Of a DNA stretch of 64,000 nucleotides, positions 1 through 12,984 are shown one piece after another. Under the pieces are notes generated by a model that was given only the letters and a program-made list of their open reading frames with translations, searched no databases and was not told where the DNA came from. The stretch spans positions 136,959,319 through 137,023,318 of the forward strand of contig NC_134707.1 in the NCBI RefSeq assembly GCF_043290135.1, in the 5' to 3' direction. Made by a program: the position numbers and the translations under genes. The stretch comes from Rhipicephalus microplus. Taxonomy: Eukaryota > Arthropoda > Arachnida > Ixodida > Ixodidae. The stretch's first letter is position 1, and the number at the start of each line of letters is the position of its first letter.

Positions 1-142
1 TTTCGGAATACGCTCGCGCATACTCGTTTTGGAAAGCGCATGCGCATACTCCTTTTTGAATGCGCACGCGCGTAATCATTTTTGAATGCGTACGCGCATA
101 CTTGTTTTTGAATGCACACGCGTATACTCATTTTTGAATGCG

Positions 143-268
143 CACGCACATGCTCGTTTCGGAATAGGCACGTGCATACCCGTTTTGGAATGCGCACGCA
201 CATACTCGTTTTTGAAACTGCAAGTGCGTACTCGTTTTTTAATGCGCATGCGCATACTCGTTTTGGAA
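143..268. repeat. Marker cassette of ordered variant units containing GAAACTGCAAGTGCG
   Basis: Several variant units occur here in a fixed order: a TGCTCG unit followed by CGGAATAGGCACGTGCA, then a TACCCG unit, then GAAACTGCAAGTGCG (214-228, the most diverged unit type), then a T6AATG unit, then GGAATATGCACGAGCA followed by TACTTG. The same ordered series recurs many times, for example with GAAACTGCAAGTGCG at 603, 1145, 1533 and 4305 and repeatedly through to 63 kb. Fixed order of variants shows that blocks of many units, not single units, are being copied. It is a useful landmark for aligning higher-order copies. Confidence 0.85.
243..254. other. 12-bp perfect palindrome and NRF1 consensus match
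   Basis: TGCGCATGCGCA is self-complementary and matches the NRF1 consensus YGCGCAYGCGCR on both strands. It is the T variant of the commoner TGCGCACGCGCA (for example 295-306), which also fits the consensus. Binding is inferred from the motif only. Confidence 0.6.
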
Positions 269-790
269 TATGCACGAGCATACTTGTTTTTGAATGCGCA
301 CGCGCATACTCGTTTTGGAATAGGCACGCGCATACTCGTTTTTGAATGCGCACATGCATACTCGTATTTGAATGCACACGCGCATACTCGTTTTGGAATA
401 GGCACGTGCGTAATTGTTTTTGAATGCACACGCGCATACGCGTTTTTTAACAGGCACACGCGTACTCGTTTTTGAATGCGTACGCGTATACTCGTTTTGA
501 ATGCACACGCGCATACTCGTTTTTGAATGCGCACGCCCATGCTCGTTTTGGAATAAGCCCGTGCATACCCGTTTCGGAATGCGCACGCACATACTCGTTT
601 TTGAAACTGCAAGTGCGTACTCGTTTTTAATGCGCACGCGAATACTCGTTTTGGAATATGCACGAGCATACTTGTTTTTGAATGCGCACGCGCATACTCG
701 TTTTGGAATAGGCACGCGCATACTCGTTTTTGAATGCACACGCGCGTACTCGTTTTTGAATGCGTACGCGCATACTCGTTTTGGAATAGG

Positions 791-796
791 CACGTG
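791..796. other. CACGTG E-box/G-box, representative of a unit class
   Basis: The GGAATAGGCACGTGCA unit class carries CACGTG, the core bound by bHLH proteins in animals and fungi and by bHLH or bZIP proteins in plants. The class recurs every few hundred bases across the window. Function is not shown; the motif can arise from CACGCG by a single CpG transition. Confidence 0.5.
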
Positions 797-798
797 CA

Positions 799-824
799 TA
801 CTCGTTTTTGAATGCGCACGCGCA
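799..824 (+). repeat. Reference 26-bp unit (perfect consensus copy)
   Basis: This is a representative exact copy of the commonest unit: TACTCG, a run of five T, GAA, then TGCGCACGCGCA. It has CpGs at four places, two of them adjacent in CGCG. From the second A of GAA through the next unit's TAC, 16 bases alternate strictly between purine and pyrimidine. The reverse complement of the unit contains no stop codon in any frame, which explains the long spurious open frames on the minus strand. Confidence 0.95.
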
Positions 825-1223
825 TACTCGTTTTTCAACAGGCACACGCGTACTCGTTTTTGAATGCGCACGCGTATACTCGTTTTGAATGCGCACGCGC
901 ATACTCGTTTTTGAATGTACACGCGCATACTCGTTTCGGAATACGCTCGCACATACTCGTTTTGGAATGCGCACGCGCATACTCGTTTTTAATGCGCACG
1001 CGCGTACTCGTTTTGAATGCGTACGCGCATACTTGTTTTTGAATGCACACGCGCATACTCGTTTTTGAATGCGCACGCACATGCTCGTTTCGGAACAGGC
1101 ACGTGCATACCCGTTTTAGAATGCGCACGCACATGCTCGTTTTTGAAACTGCAAGTGCGTACTCGTTTTTTAATGCGCATGCGCATACTCGTTTTGGAAT
1201 ATGCACGAGCATACTTGTTTTTG

Positions 1224-4200
1224 AATGCGCACGCGCATACTCGTTTTGGAATAGGCACGCGCATACTCGTTTTTGAATGCGCACATGCATACTCGTATTT
1301 GAATGCACACGCGCATACTCGTTTTGGAATAGGCACGTGCGTAATTGTTTATGAATGCGCACGCGCATACGCGTTTTTTAACAGGCACACGCGTACTCGT
1401 TTTTAATGCGTACGCGTATACTCGTTTTGAATGCACACGCGCATACTCGTTTTTGAATGCGCACGCACATGCTCGTTTTGGAATAGGCACGTGCATACCC
1501 GTTTTGGAATGCGCACGCACATACTCGTTTTTGAAACTGCAAGTGCGCACTCGTTTTTTAATGCGCACGCGCATACTCGTTTTGGAATATGCACGAGCAT
1601 ACTTGTTTTTGAATGCGCACGCGCATACTCGTTTTGGAATAGGCACGCGCATACTCGTTTTTGAATGCGCTCGCGCGTACTCGTTTTTGACTGCGCACGC
1701 GCATACTCGTTTTGGAATAGGCACGTGCATATCGTTTTTGAATGCGCACGCGCATACTCGTTTTTTAACAGGCACACGCGTACTCGTTTTTGAATGCGCA
1801 CGCGTATACTCGTTTTGAATGCGCACACGCATACTCGTTTTACAATGCACACACGCATACTCGTTTCGGAATACGCTCGCGCATACTCGTTTTTGAATGC
1901 GCCCGCGCGTTCTCGTTTTTGAATGCGTACGCGCATACTTGTTTTTGAACGCACACGCGCATACTCGTTTTTGATTGCGCACGCACATGCTCGTTTCGGA
2001 ATAGGCACGTGCATACCCGTTTTGGAATGCGCACGCGCATACTCGTTTTTGAATGCGCACGCGCGTACTCGTTTTTGAATGCGTACGCGCATACTTGTTT
2101 TTGAATGCACACGCGCATACTCGTTTTTGAATGCGCACGCACATGCTCGTTTCGGAATAGGCACGTGCATACCCGTTTTGGAATGCGCACTCGCATACTC
2201 GTATTTGAATGCACACGCGCATACTCGTTTTGGAATAGGCACGTGCGTACTCGTTTTTGAATGCGCACGCGCATACGCGTTTTTGAACAGGCACATGCGT
2301 ACTCGTTTTTAAATAGGCGCGCGCGTACTCGTTTTTGAATGCGCGCGCGAATACTCGTTTTGGAATGCGCACGCGCATACTCGTTTTCGAAGAGGCACAC
2401 GCATACTCGTTTTTGAATGCACACGCGCATACTCGTTTTGGAATAGGCACGTGCGTACTCGTTTTAGAATGCGCACGCGCATACTCGTTTCTGAATTCGC
2501 ACGCGCGTACTCGTTTTTGAACAGGCACACGCGTACTCGCTTTTGAATGCGCACGCGTATACTCGTTTTCGAATGCGCACACGCATACTCGTTTTTGAAT
2601 AGGCACGCGCGTACTCGTTTTTGAATGCGCACGCGCATACTCGTTTTTGAATGCACACGCGCATACTCGTTTTGGAATAGGCACGCGCATACTCGTTTTT
2701 GAATGCGCACACGCATAGTCGTATTTGAATCCACACGTGCATACTCGTTTTGGAATAGGCACGTGCATACTCGTTTTTGAATGCGCACGCGCATACGCGT
2801 TTTTGAACAGGCACACGCGTACTCGTTTTTGAATGCGTACGCGTATACTCGTTTTGAATGCGCACGCGCATAATCGTTTTTTAATGCACACGCACATACT
2901 CGTTTCGGAATATGCACGCGCATACTCGTTTTGGAATGCGCAGGCGCATAGTCGTTTTTGAATGCGCACGCGCGTACTCGTTTTTGATTGCGCACACGCA
3001 TACTCGTTTTGGAATAGCACGTGCATACTCGTTTTTGAACAGGCACACGCGTACTCGTTTTTGAATGCGCACGCATATACTCGTTTCGGAATGCACACGC
3101 GCGTACTCGTTTTGGAATAGGCACGCGCATACTCGTTTTTGAATAGGCACGCGCGTACTCGTTTTTGAATAGGCACGCGCGTACTCGTTTTTGAATGTGC
3201 ACGCGCATACGCGTTTTTGACATGCACACGCGTACTCGTTTTTGAATGCGCACGCGCATACGCGTTTTTGAACATGCACACGCGTGTTCGTTTTTGAATG
3301 CGCACGCGTATACTCGTTTTGAATGCACACGCGCATACTCGTTTTTGAATGCGCACGCACATGCTCGTTTCGGAATAGGCACGTGCATACCCGTTTTGGA
3401 ATGCGCACACGCATACTCGTATTTGAATGCACACGCGCATACTCGTTTTGGAATAGGCACGTGCGTACTCGTTTTTGAATGCGCACGCGCATACGCGTTT
3501 TTGAACAGGCACGCGCGTACTCGTTTTTGAATGCGCACGCGCATACTCGTTTTTGAATGCAAAGCGCATACTTGTTTTCGAATAGGCACGCGCATACTCG
3601 TTGTTGAATGCGCACACGCATAGTCGTATTTGAATCCACAAGCGCAGACTCGTTTTGGAATAGGCACGTGCATACTCGTTTTTGAATGCGCACGCGCATA
3701 CGCGTTTTTGAACAGGCACACGCGTACTCGTTTTTGAATGCGTACGCGTATACTCGTTTTGAATGCGCACGCGCATACTTGTTTTTGAATACACACGCAC
3801 ATACTCGTTTCGGAATATGCACGCGCATACTCGTTTTGGAATGCGCACGCGCATACTCGTTTTGGAATGCGCACGCGCATAGTCGTTTTTTAATGCGCAC
3901 GCGCGTACTCGTTTTCGATTGCGCACGCGCATACTCGTTTTGGAATAGGCACGTGTATACTCGTTTTTGAACAGGCACACGCGTACTCGTTTTCGAATGC
4001 GCACGCGTTTACTCGTTTCGGAATGCACACGCGCGTACTCGTTTTGGAATAGGCACGCGCACACTCGTTTTTGAATAGGAGCGCGCGTACTCGTTTTTGA
4101 ATGCGCACGCGCATACGAGTTTTTGAACATGCACACGCGTACTCGTTTTTGAATGCGCACGCGTACTCGATTTTTAATGCGTACGCGCATACTTGTTTTT

Positions 4201-5109
4201 GAATGCACACGCGCATACTCGTTTTTGAATGCGCACGCACATGCTCGTTTCGGAATAGGCACGTGCATACCCGTTTTGGAATGCGCACGCACATACTCGT
4301 TTTTGAAACTGCAAGTGCGTACTCGTTTTTTATGTGCATGCGCATACTCGTTTTGGAATATGCACGAGCACACTTGTTTTTGAATGCGCACGCGCATACT
4401 CGTTTTGGAATAGGCACGCGCATACTCGTTTTTGAATGCGCACATGCATACTCGTATTTGAATGCACACGCGCATACTCGTTTTGGAATAGGCACGTGCG
4501 TAATTGTTTTTGAATGCGCACGCGCATACGCGTTTTTTAACAGGCACACGCGTACTCGTTTTTGAATGCGCACGCGTATACTCGTTTTGAATGCGCACGC
4601 GCATACTCGTTTTTGAATGCACACGCGCATACTCGTTTCGGAATACGCTCGCGCGTACTCGTTTTGGAATGCGCACGCGCATACTCGTTTTTGAATGCGC
4701 ACGCGCGTACTCGTTTTTAAATGCGTACGCGCATACTTGTTTTTGAATGCACACGCGCATACTCGTTTTTAAATGCGCACGCACATGCTCGTTTCGGAAT
4801 AGGCACGTGCATACCCGTTTAGGAATGCGCACGCACATACTCGTTTTTTAAACTGCAAGTGCGTACTCGTTTTTTAATACGCACGCGCATACTCGTTTTG
4901 GAATAGGCACGCGCATACTCGTTTTTGAATGCGCACGCGCGTACTCGTTTTTGAATGCGCACGCGCATACTCGTTTTGGAATAGGCACGTGCATACTCGT
5001 TATGTAATGCGCACGCGCATACTCGTTTTTTAACAGGCACACGCGTACTCGTTTTTGAATGCGCACGCGCATACTCGTTTCGGAATACGCTCGCGCATAC
5101 TCGTTTTGG
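1224..5109. repeat. Higher-order block A, copy 1 (about 3.9 kb)
   Basis: From 1224 the order of variant units repeats at an offset of 3886 bp, starting at 5110, so the two copies are directly adjacent. Shared rare landmarks confirm it: the shortened junction GCATATCGTTTTTG at 1727 recurs at 5613, and the AAAGCGCATACTTG unit near 3560 recurs near 7446. Differences between copies are isolated single bases plus whole-unit deletions in copy 2. Boundaries are accurate to about one unit. Confidence 0.85.
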
Positions 5110-8100
5110 AATGCGCACGCGCATACTCGTTTTGGAATAGGCACGCGCATACTCGTTTTTGAATGCGCACATGCATACTCGTATTTGAATGCACACGCGC
5201 ATACTCGTTTTGGAATAGGCACGTGCGTAATTGTTTATGAATGCGCACGCGCATACGCGTTTTTTAACAGGCACACGCGTACTCGTTTTTAATGCGTACG
5301 CGTATACTCGTTTTGAATGCACACGCGCATACTCGTTTTTGAATGCGCACGCACATGCTCGTTTTGGAATAGGCACGTGCATACCCGTTTTGGAATGCGC
5401 ACGCACATACTCGTTTTTGAAACTGCAAGTGCGCACTCGTTTTTTAATGCGCACGCGCATACTCGTTTTGGAATATGCACGAGCATACTTGTTTTTGAAT
5501 GCGCACGCGCATACTCGTTTTGGAATAGGCACGCGCATACTCGTTTTTGAATGCGCTCGCGCGTACTCGTTTTTGACTGCGCACGCGCATACTCGTTTTG
5601 GAATAGGCACGTGCATATCGTTTTTGAATGCGCACGCGCATACTCGTTTTTTAACAGGCACACGCGTACTCGTTTTTGAATGCGCACGCGTATACTCGTT
5701 TTGAATGCGCACACGCATACTCGTTTTACAATGCACACACGCATACTCGTTTCGGAATACGCTCGCGCATACTCGTTTTTGAATGCGCCCGCGCGTTCTC
5801 GTTTTTGAATGCGTACGCGCATACTTGTTTTTGAACGCACACGCGCATACTCGTTTTTGAATGCGCACGCACATGCTCGTTTCGGAATAGGCACGTGCAT
5901 ACCCGTTTTGGAATGCGCACGCGCATACTCGTTTTTGAATGCGCACGCGCGTACTCGTTTTTGAATGCGTACGCGCATACTTGTTTTTGAATGCACACGC
6001 GCATACTCGTTTTTGAATGCGCACGCACATGCTCGTTTCGGAATAGGCACGTGCATACCCGTTTTGGAATGCGCACTCGCATACTCGTATTTGAATGCAC
6101 ACGCGCATACTCGTTTTGGAATAGGCACGTGCGTACTCGTTTTTGAATGCGCACGCGCATACGCGTTTTTGAACAGGCACATGCGTACTCGTTTTTAAAT
6201 AGGCGCGCGCGTACTCGTTTTTGAATGCGCGCGCGAATACTCGTTTTGGAATGCGCACGCGCATACTCGTTTTCGAAGAGGCACACGCATACTCGTTTTT
6301 GAATGCACACGCGCATACTCGTTTTGGAATAGGCACGTGCGTACTCGTTTTAGAATGCGCACGCGCATACTCGTTTCTGAATTCGCACGCGCGTACTCGT
6401 TTTTGAACAGGCACACGCGTACTCGCTTTTGAATGCGCACGCGTATACTCGTTTTCGAATGCGCACACGCATACTCGTTTTTGAATAGGCACGCGCGTAC
6501 TCGTTTTTGAATGCGCACGCGCATACTCGTTTTTGAATGCACACGCGCATACTCGTTTTGGAATAGGCACGCGCATACTCGTTTTTGAATGCGCACACGC
6601 ATAGTCGTATTTGAATCCACACGTGCATACTCGTTTTCGAATAGGCACGTGCATACTCGTTTTTGAATGCGCACGCGCATACGCGTTTTTGAACAGGCAC
6701 ACGCGTACTCGTTTTTGAATGCGTACGCGTATACTCGTTTTGAATGCGCACGCGCATAATCGTTTTTTAATGCACACGCTCATACTCGTTTCGGAATATG
6801 CACGCGCATACTCGTTTTGGAATGCGCAGGCGCATAGTCGTTTTTGAATGCGCACGCGCGTACTCGTTTTTGATTGCGCACACGCATACTCGTTTTGGAA
6901 TAGCACGTGCATACTCGTTTTTGAACAGGCACACGCGTACTCGTTTTTGAATGCGCACGCATATACTCGTTTCGGAATGCACACGCGCGTACTCGTTTTG
7001 GAATAGGCACGCGCATACTCGTTTTTGAATAGGCACGCGCGTACTCGTTTTTGAATAGGCACGCGCGTACTCGTTTTTGAATGTGCACGCGCATACGCGT
7101 TTTTGACATGCACACGCGTACTCGTTTTTGAATGCGCACGCGCATACGCGTTTTTGAACATGCACACGCGTGTTCGTTTTTGAATGCGCACGCGTATACT
7201 CGTTTTGAATGCACACGCGCATACTCGATTTTGAATGCGCACGCACATGCTCGTTTCGGAATAGGCACGTGCATACCCGTTTTGGAATGCGCACACGCAT
7301 ACTCGTATTTGAATGCACACGCGCATACTCGTTTTGGAATAGGCACGTGCGTACTCGTTTTTGAATGCGCACGCGCATACGCGTTTTTGAACAGGCACGC
7401 GCGTACTCGTTTTTGAATGCGCACGCGCATACTCGTTTTTGAATGCAAAGCGCATACTTGTTTTCGAATAGGCACGCGCATACTCGTTGTTGAATGCGCA
7501 CACGCATAGTCGTATTTGAATCCACAAGCGCAGACTCGTTTTGGAATAGGCACGTGCATACTCGTTTTTGAATGCGCACGCGCATACGCGTTTTTGAACA
7601 GGCACACGCGTACTCGTTTTTGAATGCGTACGCGTATACTCGTTTTGAATGCGCACGCGCATACTTGTTTTTGAATGCACACGCACATACTCGTTTTGGA
7701 ATGCGCACGCGCATAGTCGTTTTTTAATGCGCACGCGCGTACTCGTTTTCGATTGCGCACGCGCATACTCGTTTTGGAATAGGCACGTGTATACTCGTTT
7801 TTGAACAGGCACACGCGTACTCGTTTTCGAATGCGCACGCGTTTACTCGTTTCGGAATGCACACGCGCGTACTCGTTTTGGAATAGGCACGCGCACACTC
7901 GTTTTTGAATAGGAGCGCGCGTACTCGTTTTTGAATGCGCACGCGCATACGAGTTTTTGAACATGCACACGCGTACTCGTTTTTGAATGCACACGCGCAT
8001 ACTCGTTTCGGAATACGCTCGCGCGTACTCGTTTTGGAATGCGCACGCGCATACTCGTTTTTGAATGCGCACGCGCGTACTCGTTTTTAAATGCGTACGC

Positions 8101-8490
8101 GCATACTTGTTTTTGAATGCACACGCGCATACTCGTTTTTAAATGCGCACGCACATGCTCTTTTCGGAATAGGCACGTGCATACCCGTTTAGGAATGCGC
8201 ACGCACATACTCGTTTTTTAAACTGCAAGTGCGTACTCGTTTTTTAATACACACGCGCATACTCGTTTTGGAATAGGCACGCGCATACTCGTTTTTGAAT
8301 GCGCACGCGCGTACTCGTTTTTGAATGCGCACGCGCATACTCGTTTTGGAATAGGCACGTGCATACTCGTTATGTAATGCGCACGCGCATACTCGTTTTT
8401 TAACAGGCACACGCGTACTCGTTTTTGAATGCGCACGCGCATACTCTTTTCGGAATACGCTCGCGCATACTCGTTTTGGAATGCGCACGC
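5110..8490. repeat. Higher-order block A, copy 2 (shortened)
   Basis: This is the tandem copy of 1224-5109. The offset is 3886 bp up to about 7690, falls to 3834 (loss of exactly two 26-bp units near 7690), then to 3370 near 7985 (loss of about 464 bp corresponding to 4150-4613 of copy 1). The deletions fall at unit boundaries, which points to slippage or unequal exchange between units. The last part overlaps the start of block B. Confidence 0.8.
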
Positions 8491-10164
8491 GCATACTCGT
8501 TTTTGAATGCGCACGCGCGTACTCGTTTTTGAATGCGTACGCGCATACTTGTTTTTGAATGCACACGCGCATACTCGTTTTTGAATGCGCCCGCACATGC
8601 TCGTTTCGGAATAGGCACGTGCATACCCGTTTTGGAATAGGCACGCGCATACTCGTTTTTGATTGCGCACATGCATACTCGTATTTGAATGCACACGCGC
8701 ATACTCGTTTTGGAATAGGCACGTGCGTAATTGTTTTTGAATGTGCACGCGCATACGCGTTTTTTAACAGGCACACGCGTACTCGTTTTTGAATGCGTAC
8801 GCGTATACTCGTTTTGAATGCACACGCGTACTCGTTTTTGAATGCGTACGCGTATACTCGTTTTGAATGCACACGCGCATACTCGTTTTTGAATGCGCAC
8901 GCACATACTCGTTTTTGAAACTGCAAGTGCGTACTCGTTTTTTAATGCGCACGCGCATACTCGTTTTGGAATAGGCACGTGCATACTCGTTTTTGAATGC
9001 GCACGCGCATACTCGTTTTTTAACAGGCACACGCGTACTCGTTTTTGAATGCGCACGCGTATACTCGTTTTGAATGCGCACGCGCATACTCGTTTTTGAA
9101 TGCACACGCGCATACTCGTTTCGGAATACGCTCGCGCATACTCGTTTTGGAATGCGCACACGCATACTCGTATTTGAATGCACACGCGCATACTCGTTTT
9201 CGAATGGGCACGTGCGTACTCGTTTTTGAATGCGCACGCGCATACGCGTTTTTGAACAGGCACACGCGTACTCGTTTTTGAATGCGTACCATACTCGTTT
9301 TTAATGCGCACGCGCATACTTGTTTTTGAATGCACACGCACATACTCGTTTCGGAATACGCACGCGCATTCTCGTTTTGGAATGCGCACGCGCATAGTCG
9401 TTTTTGAATGCGCACGCGCGTTCTCGTTTTTGAATGCGCACACGCATACTCGTTTTGGAATAGGCACGTGCGTACTCATTTTCGAATGCGCACGCGCATA
9501 CTCGTTTTTGAATAGGCACGCGCGTACTCGTTTTTGAATGCGCACGCACATACTCGTTTTAGAATAGGCACGCGCACACTCGTTTTTGAATAGGCACGCG
9601 CGTACTCGTTTTTGAATGCGCACGCGCATACGCGTTTTTGAACATGCACACGCGTACTCGTTTTTGAATGCGCACGCGCATACGCGTTTTTTAACATGCA
9701 CACGCGTACTCGTTTTTGAATGCGCACGCGTATACTCGTTTTGAATGCACACGCGCATACTCGTTTTTGAATGCGCACGCACATGCTCGTTTCGGAATAG
9801 GCACGTGCATACCCGTTTTGGAATGCGCACACGCATACTCGTATTTGAATGCACACGGGCATACTCGTTTTGGAATAGGCACGTGCGTACTCGTTTTTGA
9901 ATGCGCACGCGCATACGCGTTTTTGAACAGGCACACGCGTACTCGTTTTTGAATGCGCACGCGCATACTCGTTTTTGAATGCACACGCGCATACTCGTTT
10001 TGGAATAGGACGCGCGTACTCGTTTTTGAATGTGCACGCGCATACGCGTTTTTGAACAGGCACACGCGTACTCGTTTTTGAATGCGTACGCGTATACTCG
10101 TTTTGAATGCGCACGCGCATACTTGTTTTTGAATGCACACGCACATACTCGTTTCGGAATACGC
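7974..10164. repeat. Higher-order block B, copy 1 (about 2.2 kb)
   Basis: The unit order here recurs at 10664-12984. The offset is 2690 bp up to about 8960 and 2820 bp after it; the 130-bp step is exactly five units. Both copies carry the same rare truncated unit ending GCGTACC before ATACTCG (9284-9290 and 12104-12110) and the same GGAATAGGACGCGCG unit near 10003 and 12823. These shared private changes show copying of a block rather than convergence. Confidence 0.85.
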
Positions 10165-10663
10165 TCGCGCATACTCGTTTTGGAATGCGCACGCGCATAC
10201 TCGTTTTTGAATGCGCACGCGCGTACTCGATTTTTAATGTGTACGCGCATACTTGTTTTTGAATGCACACGCGCATACTCGTTTTTGAATGCGCACGCAC
10301 ATGCTCGTTTCGGAATAGGCACGTGCATACCCGTTTTGGAATGCGCACGCACATACTCGTTTTTGAAACTGCAAGTGCGTACTCGTTTTTTATGCGCATG
10401 CGCATACTCGTTTTGGAATATGCACGAGCACACTTGTTTTTGAATGCGCACGCGCATACTCGTTTTGGAATAGGCACGCGCATACTCGTTTTTGAATGCG
10501 CACATGCATACTCGTATTTGAATGCACACGCGCATACTCGTTTTGGAATAGGCACGTGCGTAATTGTTTTTGAATGCGCACGCGCATACGCGTTTTTTAA
10601 CAGGCACACGCGTACTCGTTTTTGAATGCGCACGCGTATACTCGTTTTGAATGCGCACGCGCA

Positions 10664-12984
10664 TACTCGTTTTTGAATGCACACGCGCATACTCGTTTCG
10701 CAATACGCTCGCGCATACTCGTTTTGGAATGCGCACGCGCATACTCGTTTTTGAATGCGCACGCGCGTACTCGTTTTTAAATGCGTACGCGCATACTTGT
10801 TTTTGAATGCACACGCGCATACTCGTTTTTAAATGCGCACGCACATGCTCGTTTCGGAATAGGCACGTGCATACCCGTTTTGGAATGCGCACGCACATAC
10901 TCGTTTTTTAAACTGCAAGTGCGTACTCGTTTTTTAATACGCACGCGCATACTCGTTTTGGAATAGGCACGCGCATACTCGTTTTTGAATGCGCACGCGC
11001 GTACTCGTTTTTGAATGCGCACGCGCATACTCGTTTTGGAATAGGCACGTGCATACTCGTTATGTAATGCGCACGCGCATACTCGTTTTTTAACAGGCAC
11101 ACGCGTACTCGTTTTTGAATGCGCACGCGCATACTCGTTTCGGAATACGCTCGCGCATACTCGTTTTGGAATGCGCACGCGCATACTCGTTTTTGAATGC
11201 GCACGCGCGTACTCGTTTTTGAATGCGTACGCGCATACTTGTTTTTGAATGCACACGCGCATACTCGTTTTTGAATGCGCCCGCACATGCTCGTTTCGGA
11301 ATAGGCACGTGCATACCCGTTTTGGAATAGGCACGCGCATACTCGTTTTTGATTGCGCACATGCATACTCGTATTTGAATGCACACGCGCATACTCGTTT
11401 TGGAATAGGCACGTGCGTAATTGTTTTTGAATGTGCACGCGCATACGCGTTTTTTAACAGGCACACGCGTACTCGTTTTTGAATGCGTACGCGTATACTC
11501 GTTTTGAATGCACACGCGTACTCGTTTTTGAATGCGTACGCATATACTCGTTTTGAATGCACACGCGCATACTCGTTTTTGAATGCGCACGCACATACTC
11601 GTTTTTGAAACTGCAAGTGCGTACTCGTTTTTTAATGCGCACGCGCATACTCGTTTTGGAATATGCACGAGCATACTTGTTTTTGAATGCGCACGCGCAT
11701 ACTCGTTTTGGAATAGGCACGCGCATACTCGTTTTTGAATGCGCACGCGCGTACTCGTTTTTGAATGCGCACGCGCATACCCGTTTTGGAATAGGCACGT
11801 GCATACTCGTTTTTGAATGCGCACGCGCATACTCGTTTTTTAACAGGCACACGCGTACTCGTTTTTGAATGCGCACGCGTATACTCGTTTTGAATGCGCA
11901 CGCGCATACTCGTTTTTGAATGCACACGCGCATACTCGTTTCGGAATACGCTCGCGCATACTCGTTTTGGAATGCGCACACGCATACTCGTATTTGAATG
12001 CACACGCGCATACTCGTTTTCGAATAGGCACGTGCGTACTCGTTTTTGAATGCGCACGCGCATACGCGTTTTTGAACAGGCACACGCGTACTCGTTTTTG
12101 AATGCGTACCATACTCGTTTTTAATGCGCACGCGCATACTTGTTTTTGAATGCACACGCACATACTCGTTTCGGAATACGCACGCGCATTCTCGTTTTGG
12201 AACGCGCACGCGCATAGTCGTTTTTGAATGCGCACGCGCGTTCTCGTTTTTGAATGCGCACACGCATACTCGTTTTGGAATAGGCACGTGCGTACTCATT
12301 TTTGAATGCGCACGCGCATACTCGTTTTTGAATAGGCACGCGCGTACTCGTTTTTGAATGCGCACGCACATACTCGTTTTAGAATAGGCACGCGCACACT
12401 CGTTTTTGAATAGGCACGCGCGTACTCGTTTTTGAATGCGCACGCGCATACGCGTTTTTGAACATGCACACGCGTACTCGTTTTTGAATGCGCACGCGCA
12501 TACGCGTTTTTTAACATGCACACGCGTACTCGTTTTTGAATGCGCACGCGTATACTCGTTTTGAATGCACACGCGCATACTCGTTTTTGAATGCGCACGC
12601 ACATGCTCGTTTCGGAATAGGCACGTGCATACCCGTTTTGGAATGCGCACACGCATACTCGTATTTGAATGCACACGGGCATACTCGTTTTGGAATAGGC
12701 ACGTGCGTACTCGTTTTTGAATGCGCACGCGCATACGCGTTTTTGAACAGGCACACGCGTACTCGTTTTTGAATGCGCACGCGCATACTCGTTTTTGAAT
12801 GCACACGCGCATACTCGTTTTGGAATAGGACGCGCGTACTCGTTTTTGAATGTGCACGCGCATACGCGTTTTTGAACAGGCACACGCGTACTCGTTTTTG
12901 AATGCGTACGCGTATACTCGTTTTGAATGCGCACGCGCATACTTGTTTTTGAATGCACACGCACATACTCGTTTCGGAATACGC
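10664..12984. repeat. Higher-order block B, copy 2
   Basis: Second copy of 7974-10164. It holds five extra units (130 bp) at about 11660-11790, which include the GGAATATGCACGAGCA/TACTTG variant pair missing from copy 1. The stretch 10220-11197 also matches 4160-5137 of block A at an offset of 6060 bp, so blocks A and B share a sub-block and were assembled by successive duplications. Confidence 0.82.

Noticed and set aside
1..30. CENP-B box in the TTTCGGAATACGCTCGC units
   Set aside because: These units have TTCG, four bases, A, two bases, then CTCG where the CENP-B core needs CGGG, so two essential bases differ. The TCGTTTTGGAA units resemble part of the box but with wrong spacing. Not enough to call a site.
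1345..1818. Plus-strand open frames of 60 to 157 codons
   Set aside because: The plus strand has TGA in the T5GAA part of most units. These frames persist only where T4GG or T4AA-type units happen to fall in the critical phase. No start context, domain or end signal distinguishes them.
1170..4838. 1,222-codon minus-strand open frame, and others such as 4819-7812 (997 codons) and 8400-10898 (832 codons)
   Set aside because: They are open only because the unit lacks stops on that strand. Overlapping frames in other phases encode the same repeated peptide, there is no non-repeat domain, and base changes show no codon-position bias that could be expected when each base falls in all three codon positions across units.
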